Part shown: piece by piece, positions 34,715 through 44,209 of the stretch
How the letters are laid out: every line of letters starts with the position of its first letter
Position numbering within the stretch: the stretch's first letter is position 1
DNA from: an uncultured Oscillospiraceae bacterium
GTDB lineage: Bacteria; Bacillota; Clostridia; Oscillospirales; Ruminococcaceae
Assembly: GCA_934462925.1 (NCBI GenBank)
Contig: CAKSIT010000010.1
Coordinates: 62,001-126,000, forward strand
Length of the DNA stretch: 64,000 nucleotides
Direction of reading: 5' to 3'
The notes under the pieces: generated by a model
What the model saw: the letters and a program-made list of their open reading frames with translations, nothing else
Told to the model about the DNA's origin: nothing
Database searches by the model: none
Made by a program: the position numbers and the translations under genes

Positions 34715-35928
34715 TGCGTTCGCGCTGGACAGCCTTCATCATCGTGGTGGTGTCCTTGCTTGTTATCATGCTTGCCGTAGGGCAGACGTTTTTCGCGGGC
34801 GGCAGCGACCTTTCCACGGAAACGGCGTATTTTTACAGCATGGAGGAGGAGATACCCTTTACGGGGGTGTACCTTCGCGATGAAACGGTGGTGTACGACA
34901 GCGGCTCGGGCGTGCTTAGCTATGAGTGCGACAACGGCAGCCGCGTTGGCAAAAGTACGGTCGTTGCAAGACGATATAAGAGCGAGAGCGACATCAACGC
35001 CCGCAGGGAGATTGAGAGACTTTCGCGGAGAATAGAGGTGCTTAAGAACGCCGAGCGGCTTCTCGGTACGGACAGCTCGCAGCTCGAGGCGATTTCGAGC
35101 CAGATAAACGAGCGCCACGCGGAGCTTATAGACGCCATAAGAAACGGCGACTACACCGCGGCGGCAGGGCTTGAAAGCACCATGCTCGAGGCGCTTTGCA
35201 AGCGCGAGATAACGCTTGGCAAGTCCGAGGGGTATTCCGCGCGGATAAGCGAGCTTGAAAACCGCATAGCGCAGCTTAACGCTTCGGTTCAGGGCAGCAC
35301 GCACGACATATGCGCGGGCGGCGCAGGCTATTTTGTGAGCGGTACGGACGGTTACGAGGGCGAGCTTGGCTTCTCGGATATCGAGGGTCTTACCGCAAAG
35401 CGGATAAACGATATAATTGCAAAGCCCGAAAAGTCCACGGACAGCAGGGCGATAGGCAAGCTAATTTCAGACTACCGCTGGAGAGCTGCGGCCGTTATAG
35501 AAACGCAGCGTATGTTCGGCATGAACGAAACGAAGCAGGTACAGCTCCGCGTAGGCTCGGACGGGTCGCTGTTCGACGCGGTGATTGTGTCCGTTACCGA
35601 TAACGGCGATGGAACGTCGCTCTACATATTCGAGTGCGACAGGCTAAACGACGCAGTAACGCAGGGCAGAACGGCGCAGTTCAAGCTGGTTGTTTCAAGT
35701 TACGGCGGGCTGCGCGTGTCGGCAAGCGCAAAGCGAATGACGGGCGACAACGAGTACGGCGTGTATGTCGTGGAGGGTACGTCGCTCAAGTACAGGAAGC
35801 TTGACGTTATCTACTGGGGCGACGACTATGTGATTAGCGCCCAGAACGACGACCCCGACTACCTCAAGCTGTACGATATTATAGTTACAGAGGGCAAGGA
35901 CCTTTACGATGGAAAAGTTGTTGAGTAA
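34714..35928 (+). CDS. HlyD-like membrane-fusion/adaptor protein
   Basis: 404 aa. A single N-terminal helix (AFIIVVVSLLVIMLAVGQTFF) is followed by a lipoyl/barrel-sandwich half (ETVVYDSGSGVLSYECDNGSRVGKSTVVA). A helical hairpin (about 90-200, INARREIERLSRRIEVLKNAERLL) and a C-terminal beta part follow. The layout resembles efflux adaptor proteins and SpoIIQ/HlyD-like factors encoded next to ylmE and sepF in Clostridia. No ABC exporter lies beside it. Start codon overlaps the hfq stop by one base, so translation is coupled. The partner is unknown. Confidence 0.7.
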   Translation: MRSRWTAFIIVVVSLLVIMLAVGQTFFAGGSDLSTETAYFYSMEEEIPFTGVYLRDETVVYDSGSGVLSYECDNGSRVGKSTVVARRYKSESDINARREIERLSRRIEVLKNAERLLGTDSSQLEAISSQINERHAELIDAIRNGDYTAAAGLESTMLEALCKREITLGKSEGYSARISELENRIAQLNASVQGSTHDICAGGAGYFVSGTDGYEGELGFSDIEGLTAKRINDIIAKPEKSTDSRAIGKLISDYRWRAAAVIETQRMFGMNETKQVQLRVGSDGSLFDAVIVSVTDNGDGTSLYIFECDRLNDAVTQGRTAQFKLVVSSYGGLRVSASAKRMTGDNEYGVYVVEGTSLKYRKLDVIYWGDDYVISAQNDDPDYLKLYDIIVTEGKDLYDGKVVE

Positions 35929-36613
35929 CACGCAGACCTCTGCGGACGATATAGCGCAAAACTACGCGCGTATCCGCGAAAACATGGCGCGCGCCATGGC
36001 GGCCGCGGGGCGCACGGACAGCGTGCAGCTCATGGCGGTAACCAAAACGGTTAGCCCCGACAGGGTAAACCGCGCTGTGGAGCTTGGCGCAGACCTGCTC
36101 GGCGAAAACCGCGTGCAGGAGTTTCTTGAAAAGCGCGAGAGCTATCTTCCCGCGCAGGTGCATTTCATCGGGTCGCTGCAAAGCAACAAGGTGAAGTACA
36201 TCATAGACAAGGTAACGATGATACATTCCGTTGACAGCGTACACCTTGCGGAGGAAATAGACCGCAGGGCGGCGCAGCACGGGCTGGTCATGGATATACT
36301 CGCCGAGATAAATATAGGCGGCGAGGAAACAAAAGGCGGCATAGCGCCCGCGCAGGCGGAGGAGTTCTGCGCGCAGCTGCGCGGCCTTAAAAACGTAAGA
36401 CTGAGAGGTCTTATGACGATTCCGCCGCCAAAATGCGCGGAGAGCTGCTATGCGGATATGCAGACGCTCTTTAAGCGGCTGGGGCAGTCGTTCGGCGGTG
36501 AGTTCGACACGCTTTCTATGGGTATGTCGGGCGACTATGAAACGGCGATAAAATATGGGGCAACAATTATCCGGATAGGTTCGGGCCTTTTCGGGTACAG
36601 AAAATATTTATAA
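35909..36613 (+). CDS. ylmE: YggS/YlmE family PLP-binding protein
   Basis: 234 aa single-domain alanine-racemase-like barrel. The PLP lysine is K46 in MAVTKTVS. GENRVQE, HFIGSLQSNK and MGMSGDYETAI are family motifs. It maintains pyridoxal-phosphate balance and has no racemase partner domain. It overlaps the preceding gene by 20 bases and is followed by sepF at 16 bases, the conserved ylmE-sepF order. Confidence 0.92.
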   Translation: MEKLLSNTQTSADDIAQNYARIRENMARAMAAAGRTDSVQLMAVTKTVSPDRVNRAVELGADLLGENRVQEFLEKRESYLPAQVHFIGSLQSNKVKYIIDKVTMIHSVDSVHLAEEIDRRAAQHGLVMDILAEINIGGEETKGGIAPAQAEEFCAQLRGLKNVRLRGLMTIPPPKCAESCYADMQTLFKRLGQSFGGEFDTLSMGMSGDYETAIKYGATIIRIGSGLFGYRKYL

Positions 36614-36629
36614 TTGGGAGGAAAATATC

Positions 36630-37136
36630 ATGTTTGAAAAGTTCAAGGAGTTCCTTAGCCACAGGGCAGAGGACAACGACACGTTCCGCGACGTTGAGGA
36701 CGATATGGATATGGGGTACGACACCTCGTCCAGCGCCGTTACGGAGCAGGAGGCTGCCGCAGATTACAGCGATGGCTACGAGAGCCGCTACACCCGCTCG
36801 GATTCTCAGCGCGGCACGGCTCAGCGCATAAATATCCACAAGATACCCGCAGGAAAGCTCGCTATAATGAAGCCCACCGAGATAGGCGACATTCTCTATG
36901 ATGTAGTTAAGCGCCTTAAGGACGGCAACGTTGTAGTGCTTAACCTCAACAAGATAGACAACGACAACAGAAAGAGAATCGTTGACTTTACCGCAGGCGT
37001 TGTTACCACGCTCGGCGGCGCGCTCAACGCAGCTGCTGACTTTACCTACATTGCAACCCCCAACGGCTTCCAGATAGATTCCGAGGAGGAAGCGGTTTCT
37101 GACGCTTACGCGGGCGATTTTACAGGTGAATTCTGA
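36630..37136 (+). CDS. sepF: Cell division protein SepF
   Basis: 168 aa. A variable acidic N-terminal half is followed by the SepF domain (about 68-145) with INIHKIPAGKLAIMKPTEIGDILYDVVKRLKDGNVVVLNLNKID and RIVDFTAGVVTTLGGALNAA. SepF tethers FtsZ to the membrane and shapes the division septum. RBS GGAGG is present. Its stop overlaps the start region of ylmH. Confidence 0.95.
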   Translation: MFEKFKEFLSHRAEDNDTFRDVEDDMDMGYDTSSSAVTEQEAAADYSDGYESRYTRSDSQRGTAQRINIHKIPAGKLAIMKPTEIGDILYDVVKRLKDGNVVVLNLNKIDNDNRKRIVDFTAGVVTTLGGALNAAADFTYIATPNGFQIDSEEEAVSDAYAGDFTGEF

Positions 37137-37878
37137 TTTTTTAAGCGAGGAAGAACGCTTCCTTGCCGCACACATATCCGACCTTGAGCGGCTGAGCGCA
37201 AGGTCGGGTGTGCCGCGCTTCTCAGCGTTCCTTAACGAGCGCGAGCAGGCGGTGGCGGCGCAGGCGGCGCGCGGCGCGGAGTTCTTCGGCGGCTATGAGG
37301 GCGCGGGGAGAAGGCTCTGCGGCTTTTTTGCGGAAACCTACGCGCAGGATATGCCGCACGAGGAGCTGTTTCCCGTGGCGGCGGTGACGTTCACCTACAG
37401 ACCGCGCGACGTGCTGTCGCACAGGGATTTTCTCGGCGCGATACTGTCGCTTGGGCTTAAGCGCGAAATGACAGGGGATATTCTCACTGCGCAGGGGTGC
37501 GCGGTGGTGTTCTGCTGTGAGGGCGCGCAGGAAACGATAATGGAGCTGACGAAAGTCGGCAGGGTAGGCGTGAGCGCCGAAGCGGGCGTTACCGTGCCGC
37601 TGCCTGAGCCGAGCGTCAAAAGGATAGACGCCACGGTGTCGTCGCTGCGGCTTGACTGCATTGTGAGCGCTGCGGCGGATATTTCAAGGGAAAAGGCTGC
37701 CGCCTTGATAAAGGGCGGTCTTGTAAGCGCGGACCACGTTCCCTGCACAAGCGTCAGCAGGGAGATAGGCGAGGGCGCTGTTATTTCCGTAAGGGGAAGC
37801 GGCAGATACCGCCTTAAGGAGGTCGCGGGCAGCACCCGCAAGGGCAGGCTGCGTATAGTTCTTGAAAAAAGCGTATAA
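37126..37878 (+). CDS. ylmH: YlmH-type S4-domain RNA-binding protein
   Basis: 250 aa. The C-terminal S4 domain (about 180-240) has RLDCIVSAAADISREKAAALIKGGLVSADHVPCTS and the RGSGRYRL end. The N-terminal two thirds match the YlmH family, which rescues stalled large subunits or aids division. The start is a GTG at 37126 that overlaps the sepF end by 11 bases, with a weak RBS. Translation is probably coupled to sepF. The ylmG gene usually found here is absent. Confidence 0.88.
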   Translation: MNSDFLSEEERFLAAHISDLERLSARSGVPRFSAFLNEREQAVAAQAARGAEFFGGYEGAGRRLCGFFAETYAQDMPHEELFPVAAVTFTYRPRDVLSHRDFLGAILSLGLKREMTGDILTAQGCAVVFCCEGAQETIMELTKVGRVGVSAEAGVTVPLPEPSVKRIDATVSSLRLDCIVSAAADISREKAAALIKGGLVSADHVPCTSVSREIGEGAVISVRGSGRYRLKEVAGSTRKGRLRIVLEKSV

Positions 37879-38000
37879 CGCACAATAACCACGAAAGCAA
37901 TGCCGCAATGCGGCTGAAAGCGCCATGCGGACAGCGGGCGCGATATAGGCGGCACAGTATGCGCCGCACCCTTAAAAACATTCAGCACAGGGGGATACTT

Positions 38001-38903
38001 ATGAACGCAAAGGACATTATCACAAGAAGATTCGAGAAAGCGACGTTCAACGGCTACAAGACCGACGACGTTGACGAGTTTCTGCGCGAGATTTCCAACG
38101 AGTACGCGCAGCTTCAGAAAGAGAAAAGCGAGCTGGAGCGCAAGCTTGAGGTTCTTGCGGACAAGATACGCGAATACCGCGACGACGAGGACGCGCTCAA
38201 GGACGCGCTGCTGCTTGCGCAGAAGCAGGGCAACGCCATAGTAGCCGAGAGCAAGGCTGCCGCAGATAAGCTCAAAAAAGAGACCGACGAGGCCGTTGCA
38301 AAGCAGCTTGCGGACGCCAAGGCAAAGAGCGAGAAGCTCATAAGCGAGGCGGAGGACTACAAAAAGCGCATGGTCACCGACTCCAACGGCAGGGCGGACA
38401 AGCTTGTAAAGGACGCCCGCGCGCAGGCCGAGGAGATAAAGCGCGTTATGAACGAGCAGCAGGAGAAGCAGGAGGTAATACTCCAGCGCACCCGCAAGGA
38501 GGTTGCGGAATACAACGCGAGAATACTCGCAATGTATAAGCAGCACGTTGATTTTCTCCAGTCTATCCCCGAAAAGGTGGAGGACGATTTTGTAAAACGC
38601 ACGGCTGAGGCCGTTGAAAAGCGCGAGGCTGAACGCGCTGCGCAGGCGAAGCGGCAGGCGGCTGCAAAGCTGGCGGAAAAGAAGCCCGCGCAGCCCGAAG
38701 CGGACGAGCATGAGCCGTTCAAGGCTGTAAGCGAGGATGCTGCGAAGCCCGAAAAGCCCGCCGAGGATAAGGCGAAGCCCGCAGCACCCGCAGCGCCGCC
38801 CGTAACGGAGAGAACGTTCGAGAGCGACCTGCCGTTCTTCAACTCCGCAAGCGAGCCGAAGAACCGCCACACCGATTTGCAGTTCGGTAAAAACAGCAAA
38901 TAA
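38001..38903 (+). CDS. divIVA: DivIVA-domain cell division/polarity protein
   Basis: 300 aa. The N-terminus DIITRRFEKATFNGYKTDDVDEFL is the DivIVA membrane-curvature-binding segment, followed by a long coiled coil (about 30-215) rich in Lys, Glu and Ala. The C-terminal region is Pro/Lys/Ala-rich and disordered. The ATG at 38001 has a GGGGG tract 8 bases upstream. The frame is open from 37908 but without DivIVA sequence. It gathers at negatively curved membranes and guides septum placement and polar processes. It lies between ylmH and ileS as in Bacillus. Confidence 0.93.
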   Translation: MNAKDIITRRFEKATFNGYKTDDVDEFLREISNEYAQLQKEKSELERKLEVLADKIREYRDDEDALKDALLLAQKQGNAIVAESKAAADKLKKETDEAVAKQLADAKAKSEKLISEAEDYKKRMVTDSNGRADKLVKDARAQAEEIKRVMNEQQEKQEVILQRTRKEVAEYNARILAMYKQHVDFLQSIPEKVEDDFVKRTAEAVEKREAERAAQAKRQAAAKLAEKKPAQPEADEHEPFKAVSEDAAKPEKPAEDKAKPAAPAAPPVTERTFESDLPFFNSASEPKNRHTDLQFGKNSK

Positions 38904-39052
38904 TGGCACACCGCGCCCCAAAAAGGCACGGCTTTGCCTGTTTATAAAGGTTATGGGCTTGAAGCGTCCGCGCTTTGAGTAATATATTGAGCGCGCACTG
39001 AGCGCGCCGAAAAAAGCGCCGCAGGAGCGGTGAAAAATAAGGAGACAGCAAT

Positions 39053-41875
39053 ATGTCAGAGGATTTTAACAGCACACTTAATCTGCCGCAGACCGAATTT
39101 CCGATGCGTGCAAACCTCCCCAAGAGAGAGCCTGATATGCTCGCAAAGTGGGAGGAGGAGCGCATTTACTACGCTCTTTCCGAGAAAAACAAGGGCAAGC
39201 CGTCCTACACGCTTCACGACGGTCCTCCCTATGCAAACGGAAACATTCACCTCGGTACGGCGCTCAACAAGGTGCTTAAGGATATCATCGTAAAATACAA
39301 GAGCATGACGGGCTATAACGCAAACTACGTTCCCGGATGGGACTGCCACGGTCTGCCCATTGAGCTTAAGGCGATAAAGCAGCTTGGCGTTGACAGCGCA
39401 AAGATAGACCCCGTTGAGCTGAGAAAGGCGTGCCGCAGCTTCGCGCTGTCCTGCCTTGACGACCAGAAGAAGCAGTTCAAGCGACTTGGCGTTTGGGGCG
39501 ATTTCGACGACCCGTACCTCACGCTTAAGCCCGAGTTCGAGGCTACGCAGGTAGAGGTATTCGGCGAGATGGTGAAGAAAGGCTACATCTATAAGGGGCT
39601 TAAGCCCGTTTGCTGGTGCAGCGACTGCAAGACCGCACTTGCCGAGGCTGAGATAGAGTATCAGGATGACCCGTGCTACTCCGTATACGTTAAGTTCCAC
39701 ATTTCCGACGACAAAGGCAGGTTTGCGGGGCTTGGCATTGACCTTGCAAAGGCCTACGCCGTTATCTGGACGACCACTACGTGGACGCTCCCCGGAAACC
39801 TTGCAGTATGCTTAGGTCCGAACTACGAGTACACCTTTGTTAAGGTTGAGGACGAGGAGAGCCGCCACTTCGGCGACTACCTGCTGATGGCGAAGGAGCT
39901 TGTCGATACCGTAATGCAGGCTGTAGGCATAGCTAAGTACAGCACCGTTGGCAGCTTCAAGGGCAGCGAGCTTGACCTTATCGAAACGGAACACCCGTTC
40001 ATGGGCAGAAAGTCAGTTGTTATAAACGGCGACCACGTAACGCTCGACAGCGGTACGGGCTGCGTTCACACCGCGCCGGGCTTCGGCGTGGAGGACTTTG
40101 AGGTCTGCATGAAGTACAAGGGAATGTTCGACGTTATTGTGCCTGTGGACGAGCGCGGCTACCTTACCGAGGAAGCGGGCGAGTTCGCGGGACTTAAGAC
40201 CTCCGACTCCAACAAGGTGATTGCACAGCGCCTTGAGGACGACAACGCGCTGCTTGCGATACAGAAGATAGTTCACCCGTACCCCCATTGCTGGCGCTGC
40301 CACGAGCCTATCATCTACCGCGCGACCGACCAGTGGTTCTGCAACGTTGATATGTTCAAGGAGGAAACGCTTAAGGCTATCGAGGGCGTAAAGTGGATAC
40401 CCGAGTGGGGCGAGGAGCGCATAAAGAACATGGTAACCATGCGTTCCGACTGGTGCATTTCCCGCCAGAGAAGATGGGGCGTGCCTATCCCGATACTTTA
40501 CTGCGCAGACTGCGGCGAGGTAGTCGTTACCGATGAAACGATAAACGCTACCGCCGAGATGTTCCGCAAGGAAAGCTCCGACAGCTGGTATGGCAAGGAC
40601 GCGTCCGAGTTCATTCCCGCAGGCGTTAAGTGCCCTAAGTGCGGCTGCGGCAGGTTCACCAAGGAAATGGACATCTTCGACGTGTGGTTCGACAGCGGCT
40701 GCACCCACGCCGCCGTTCTCAAAAAGCGTCCCGAGCTTTCGTGGCCCGCGGATATGTACCTTGAGGGCTGCGACCAGTACAGAGGGTGGTTTCAGTCTTC
40801 GCTGCTCACGTCCGTTGCGACAACGGGGCGCGCGCCTTACAAGGCGGTATGCACCCACGGCTGGGTAGTTGACGGTCAGGGCCAGCAGATGCACAAGTCC
40901 AAGGGCAACGTTATCCTGCCCGAGGAGGTAATCAAGGACTTCGGCGCGGACGTGCTGCGCCTGTGGGTAGCCTCTCTCGACTACCACAACGACGTGCGCG
41001 TATCCAAGGATATGCTAAAGCAGCTCTCCGAGAGCTACCGCAAGATAAGAAACACCGCAAGGTTCATTCTGGGCAACCTGTGCGACAACAAGGGCTTCGA
41101 CCCCGACACGCAGATGGTTTCCGCCGACAAGCTGGGCGACCTTGACAAGTGGGCGCTCGCAAAGCTTGACGGCGTTATAGAAAAGGTAAGGGCTTCCTAC
41201 GAGGCGATGGACTACTACCTCGCATACCACGCAATTAACAGCTTCTGCGTTGTTGATATGTCCAACTTCTACCTTGATATCGTAAAGGACACGCTTTACT
41301 GCGAGGCGGAGAACTCCCCCAAGCGCAAGGCTGTTCAGACGACCATGTATATCATTCTCGACGCGCTTGTAAGGCTCGTAGCGCCGATTCTCTGCTTTAC
41401 CGCAGACGAAATATGGCAGTATATGCCGCATAAGAAGGGCGACGACCTGCGCAGCGTTATCTTCAACCAGATGCCCGAAAAGACGGGCGTAGTAATCGAC
41501 GAGAAGTTCGAGCAGAAGTGGACGCTTATCCACAGCGTTCGCGACGACGTTCTCGCGGCGCTTGAGCAGAAGCGCGCCGAAAAGGTTATCGGCAAGCCGC
41601 TCGAGGCTATGGTGGAGATTTTCACCGCCGACCCCGCCGTTGCAGCGCTTGAAAGCGACCTTGCAGACGCGTGCATAGTAAGCGGCGTAAAGGTTCACGC
41701 CGAGGGTAAGGGCGAGTTCGAGGGCAGCACGGAGGGACTTTCCGTGACGGTAACGCGCAAGGGCGGCACAGGCTGCGCGCGCTGCTGGAAGTACGACGAT
41801 ACCGTCGGCAGCGACGCACAGTATCCCACGCTTTGCGCAAGGTGCGCGGCTGTGGCTAAGCTCACGCTTAACTAA
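39053..41875 (+). CDS. ileS: Isoleucyl-tRNA synthetase
   Basis: 940 aa, the bacterial type I length. The HIGH-type motif is PYANGNIHLG and the KMSKS-type loop is MHKSKGNV. The editing domain contains TWTLPGN, and the C-terminal zinc knuckle has CARCWKYDD and CARC. It charges tRNA-Ile with isoleucine and clears Val. RBS AAGGAGA lies before the ATG. The 149-base gap upstream is too short for a T-box leader and shows only small hairpins (GCGCGC-ACTGA-GCGCGC). Confidence 0.97.
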   Translation: MSEDFNSTLNLPQTEFPMRANLPKREPDMLAKWEEERIYYALSEKNKGKPSYTLHDGPPYANGNIHLGTALNKVLKDIIVKYKSMTGYNANYVPGWDCHGLPIELKAIKQLGVDSAKIDPVELRKACRSFALSCLDDQKKQFKRLGVWGDFDDPYLTLKPEFEATQVEVFGEMVKKGYIYKGLKPVCWCSDCKTALAEAEIEYQDDPCYSVYVKFHISDDKGRFAGLGIDLAKAYAVIWTTTTWTLPGNLAVCLGPNYEYTFVKVEDEESRHFGDYLLMAKELVDTVMQAVGIAKYSTVGSFKGSELDLIETEHPFMGRKSVVINGDHVTLDSGTGCVHTAPGFGVEDFEVCMKYKGMFDVIVPVDERGYLTEEAGEFAGLKTSDSNKVIAQRLEDDNALLAIQKIVHPYPHCWRCHEPIIYRATDQWFCNVDMFKEETLKAIEGVKWIPEWGEERIKNMVTMRSDWCISRQRRWGVPIPILYCADCGEVVVTDETINATAEMFRKESSDSWYGKDASEFIPAGVKCPKCGCGRFTKEMDIFDVWFDSGCTHAAVLKKRPELSWPADMYLEGCDQYRGWFQSSLLTSVATTGRAPYKAVCTHGWVVDGQGQQMHKSKGNVILPEEVIKDFGADVLRLWVASLDYHNDVRVSKDMLKQLSESYRKIRNTARFILGNLCDNKGFDPDTQMVSADKLGDLDKWALAKLDGVIEKVRASYEAMDYYLAYHAINSFCVVDMSNFYLDIVKDTLYCEAENSPKRKAVQTTMYIILDALVRLVAPILCFTADEIWQYMPHKKGDDLRSVIFNQMPEKTGVVIDEKFEQKWTLIHSVRDDVLAALEQKRAEKVIGKPLEAMVEIFTADPAVAALESDLADACIVSGVKVHAEGKGEFEGSTEGLSVTVTRKGGTGCARCWKYDDTVGSDAQYPTLCARCAAVAKLTLN

Positions 41876-41954
41876 ACAAAATATAAACAGGGGGGAGGGG
41901 AAGCGCCCCTCTCCCTTGCTTGTTTTTGATATCAAGGGGAAAAAGGGGATTGCT

Positions 41955-42509
41955 ATGCAATTTATAGGGCTGCTTATAGCCGCGGCAATTATCGGAATAG
42001 ACAGGTACACCAAGTGGCTGGTTGAACAGAAAATGGCGCTTCACCAGTCGATATCCGTTATAAAAATAGGCGACAGGGAGGTTCTCAACCTCTCGTATTA
42101 TCTCAACGACGGCGCGGCGTTTTCTAAGTTTGAGGGAAAAACCGCCATGCTGATTATCGTCACGTCGATAATCATTATTACGCTCATAACGCTCGTCATA
42201 ATGAAAAAGGTCAAGCGCCCGAGCTATATCATCGCCGTTTCGCTTATAGTCGGCGGCGGTATAGGCAATCTCATCGACAGGATATTCAACGAAGGAATGG
42301 TAGTTGATTTCATCGATTTCCGACTGATACAGTTTGCAATATTCAATTTTGCGGACATCGCCGCGGTCTGCGGCGCGGGTCTTATCATGCTTCTTGCGCT
42401 TATCGACGAGATAAAGTCGCGCAAGATGAAGCGCGAGGCTGCAAAGGCGGGGATAACGCCCGCGCAGGCGGCTGACGGCGCGGAAGCCTCGGACGATGGA
42501 AAGGCTTGA
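41955..42509 (+). CDS. lspA: Lipoprotein signal peptidase (signal peptidase II)
   Basis: 184 aa, four membrane helices. The catalytic aspartates lie in GNLIDRIF and FNFADIAA, and the N-terminal helix has IDRYTKWLVE. It cleaves prolipoprotein signal peptides such as that of the ABC lipoprotein at 13917. The ATG at 41955 is preceded by AAGGGG; the longer frame from 41916 has no RBS. The C-terminal tail (about 160-184) is charged and Ala-rich. It overlaps rluD by 14 bases. Confidence 0.95.
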   Translation: MQFIGLLIAAAIIGIDRYTKWLVEQKMALHQSISVIKIGDREVLNLSYYLNDGAAFSKFEGKTAMLIIVTSIIIITLITLVIMKKVKRPSYIIAVSLIVGGGIGNLIDRIFNEGMVVDFIDFRLIQFAIFNFADIAAVCGAGLIMLLALIDEIKSRKMKREAAKAGITPAQAADGAEASDDGKA

Positions 42510-43392
42510 GCTTACCGCGCGCGGCGGCGTTCGGCTTGACAGGCTGATAGCGGACGAAACGGAGCTTTCCCGCAGCGCAGCGGCGCGGCTTATAGAGCAG
42601 GGCGCGGTGACTGTAGGGGGAAAGCTTCCCGCCAAAAAGGACGTACCCACAGAGGGCGCGCAGGTGGTGATTGAGCTGCCAGAGCCTGTAGCGGCGGACA
42701 TTCTCCCCGAAAACATACCGCTTGAAATAGTGTACGAGGACGACGACCTGCTTGTCGTAAACAAGCCCAAGGGCATGGTGGTTCACCCTGCCGCGGGGCA
42801 TACCTGCGGCACGCTCGTAAACGCGCTCATGTACCATTGCGGGGCATCGCTTTCGGGAATAAACGGCGAGCTGCGCCCCGGAATCGTCCACCGCATAGAC
42901 AAGGACACAAGCGGGCTGCTTATGGTAGCAAAAAACGACGCCGCGCACCTCGGGCTGTCCGAGCAGATAAAGGCGCACAGCTTCACACGAGAGTACGAAA
43001 CGGTGGTTTGCGGCGCGGTGAAGCAGGGCGGCACGATAGACGCGCCCATAGGCAGGCACAAAACCGACCGCAAGAAAATGTGCGTTACCCTTGAAAACAG
43101 CAGGAACGCCGTCACCCACTTTGAGGTGCTGCGGCTTTACGCGGGATACACGCACCTGCGCGTGCGGCTTGAAACGGGCAGAACTCACCAGATACGCGTT
43201 CACATGGCGTACACGGGACACCCCGTGGCAGGCGACGCCGTTTACGGCAGCGGGAAACCCGCGTGGCTGTGCGGGCAATGTCTGCACGCTAAGAAAATAG
43301 GGTTCGTTCACCCGCGCACGGGGCAGTACATGGAGTTTGACAGCGCGCTGCCCGAGTATTTCACAAAATTTCTTAAGAGCATAGAGGGATAG
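42496..43392 (+). CDS. rluD: 23S rRNA pseudouridine synthase RluD-type
   Basis: 298 aa. An N-terminal S4 domain (about 10-75) is followed by the RluA-type catalytic domain, with the nucleophilic Asp in HRIDKDTSGLLMVAK. LETGRTHQIRVHMA and the RluD-type end follow. The family makes pseudouridines in helix 69 of 23S rRNA. Co-location with lspA is the conserved Firmicutes lspA-ylyB arrangement. The start lies within the lspA 3' end and is probably translationally coupled. Confidence 0.92.
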   Translation: MERLELTARGGVRLDRLIADETELSRSAAARLIEQGAVTVGGKLPAKKDVPTEGAQVVIELPEPVAADILPENIPLEIVYEDDDLLVVNKPKGMVVHPAAGHTCGTLVNALMYHCGASLSGINGELRPGIVHRIDKDTSGLLMVAKNDAAHLGLSEQIKAHSFTREYETVVCGAVKQGGTIDAPIGRHKTDRKKMCVTLENSRNAVTHFEVLRLYAGYTHLRVRLETGRTHQIRVHMAYTGHPVAGDAVYGSGKPAWLCGQCLHAKKIGFVHPRTGQYMEFDSALPEYFTKFLKSIEG

Positions 43393-43393
43393 T

Positions 43394-44197
43394 ATGGATT
43401 TTGGCAGGGTCATTATTATGACCGACCTTGACGGCACGCTGCTGACGGACGACAAGCGCATTCTCCCAAAGGACATGGAGGCGATAGAGCGCTTTAGGCG
43501 CGGGGGCGGGCTGTTCACGGTGGCTACGGGGCGCGGCGTTGCAATGGCGCGCAGCGCTGCGGAAAAGCTGCGGCTCGATATGCCCGCGGTGATATTCAAC
43601 GGCGCGGCGGTATACGACTTTGCGCAGGACAGGTTTTTGTGGCATTGCGAGATAGGCGCGCACGCACGGGACTACGCAAGGCGGCTGCACGAGCGCTTCC
43701 CAGATATAGGTATAGAGGTGCTGCTGGGCGACAAGGTGTACGTGCCGTTTCTGAACGACACCGAGCAGTGGCATCTTGATTTGGAGCAGGTTCGCCCCGA
43801 GCGCGCTGAGCTGGGTGCAATACCAGAGGGCGGCTGGCTTAAAATGCTGCTTGCGTACCCGCCCGAGCGTATGGACGAGGTAGTAAGCTTTATAGAGCGC
43901 AGCAATATGCACGAGGCGCAATGGGTGCGTTCCGCGCCGATGTTTTACGAGTGCCTGCCAAAGGGCGTGGACAAGTCCGCGGGCTTTGCGGAGCTTATAC
44001 GGCTTATGGGCGCGCAGGAGCGCTTCACGGCGGCCGCGGGCGACTTTATGAACGACACCGCCATGCTTGTAAAGGCGAACTTAGGCGCTGCGGTGGCTTC
44101 CGCGCAGCCCTCCGTTAAGGCGGCGGCGGACATAATCGTCTGCGACAACAACAGCGGCGCTATCGCGGAGCTTATCGCATATATTGAGAAAATATGA
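43394..44197 (+). CDS. HAD-superfamily Cof-type phosphatase
   Basis: 267 aa. Motif I MTDLDGTLLTDD has the nucleophile Asp pair, and FTVATGR (motif II) and AAAGDFMNDTAMLVKA (motif IV) follow. The cap is of the Cof type (C2B). Such enzymes dephosphorylate small phosphorylated metabolites such as pyridoxal phosphate or sugar phosphates. It starts one base after the rluD stop, in the same operon. Confidence 0.9.
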   Translation: MDFGRVIIMTDLDGTLLTDDKRILPKDMEAIERFRRGGGLFTVATGRGVAMARSAAEKLRLDMPAVIFNGAAVYDFAQDRFLWHCEIGAHARDYARRLHERFPDIGIEVLLGDKVYVPFLNDTEQWHLDLEQVRPERAELGAIPEGGWLKMLLAYPPERMDEVVSFIERSNMHEAQWVRSAPMFYECLPKGVDKSAGFAELIRLMGAQERFTAAAGDFMNDTAMLVKANLGAAVASAQPSVKAAADIIVCDNNSGAIAELIAYIEKI

Positions 44198-44209
44198 CAG
44201 GAGGGCGGC

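Noticed and set aside
38904..39052. T-box leader before ileS
   Set aside because: The gap is only 149 bases and lacks the T-box sequence and specifier-loop architecture.
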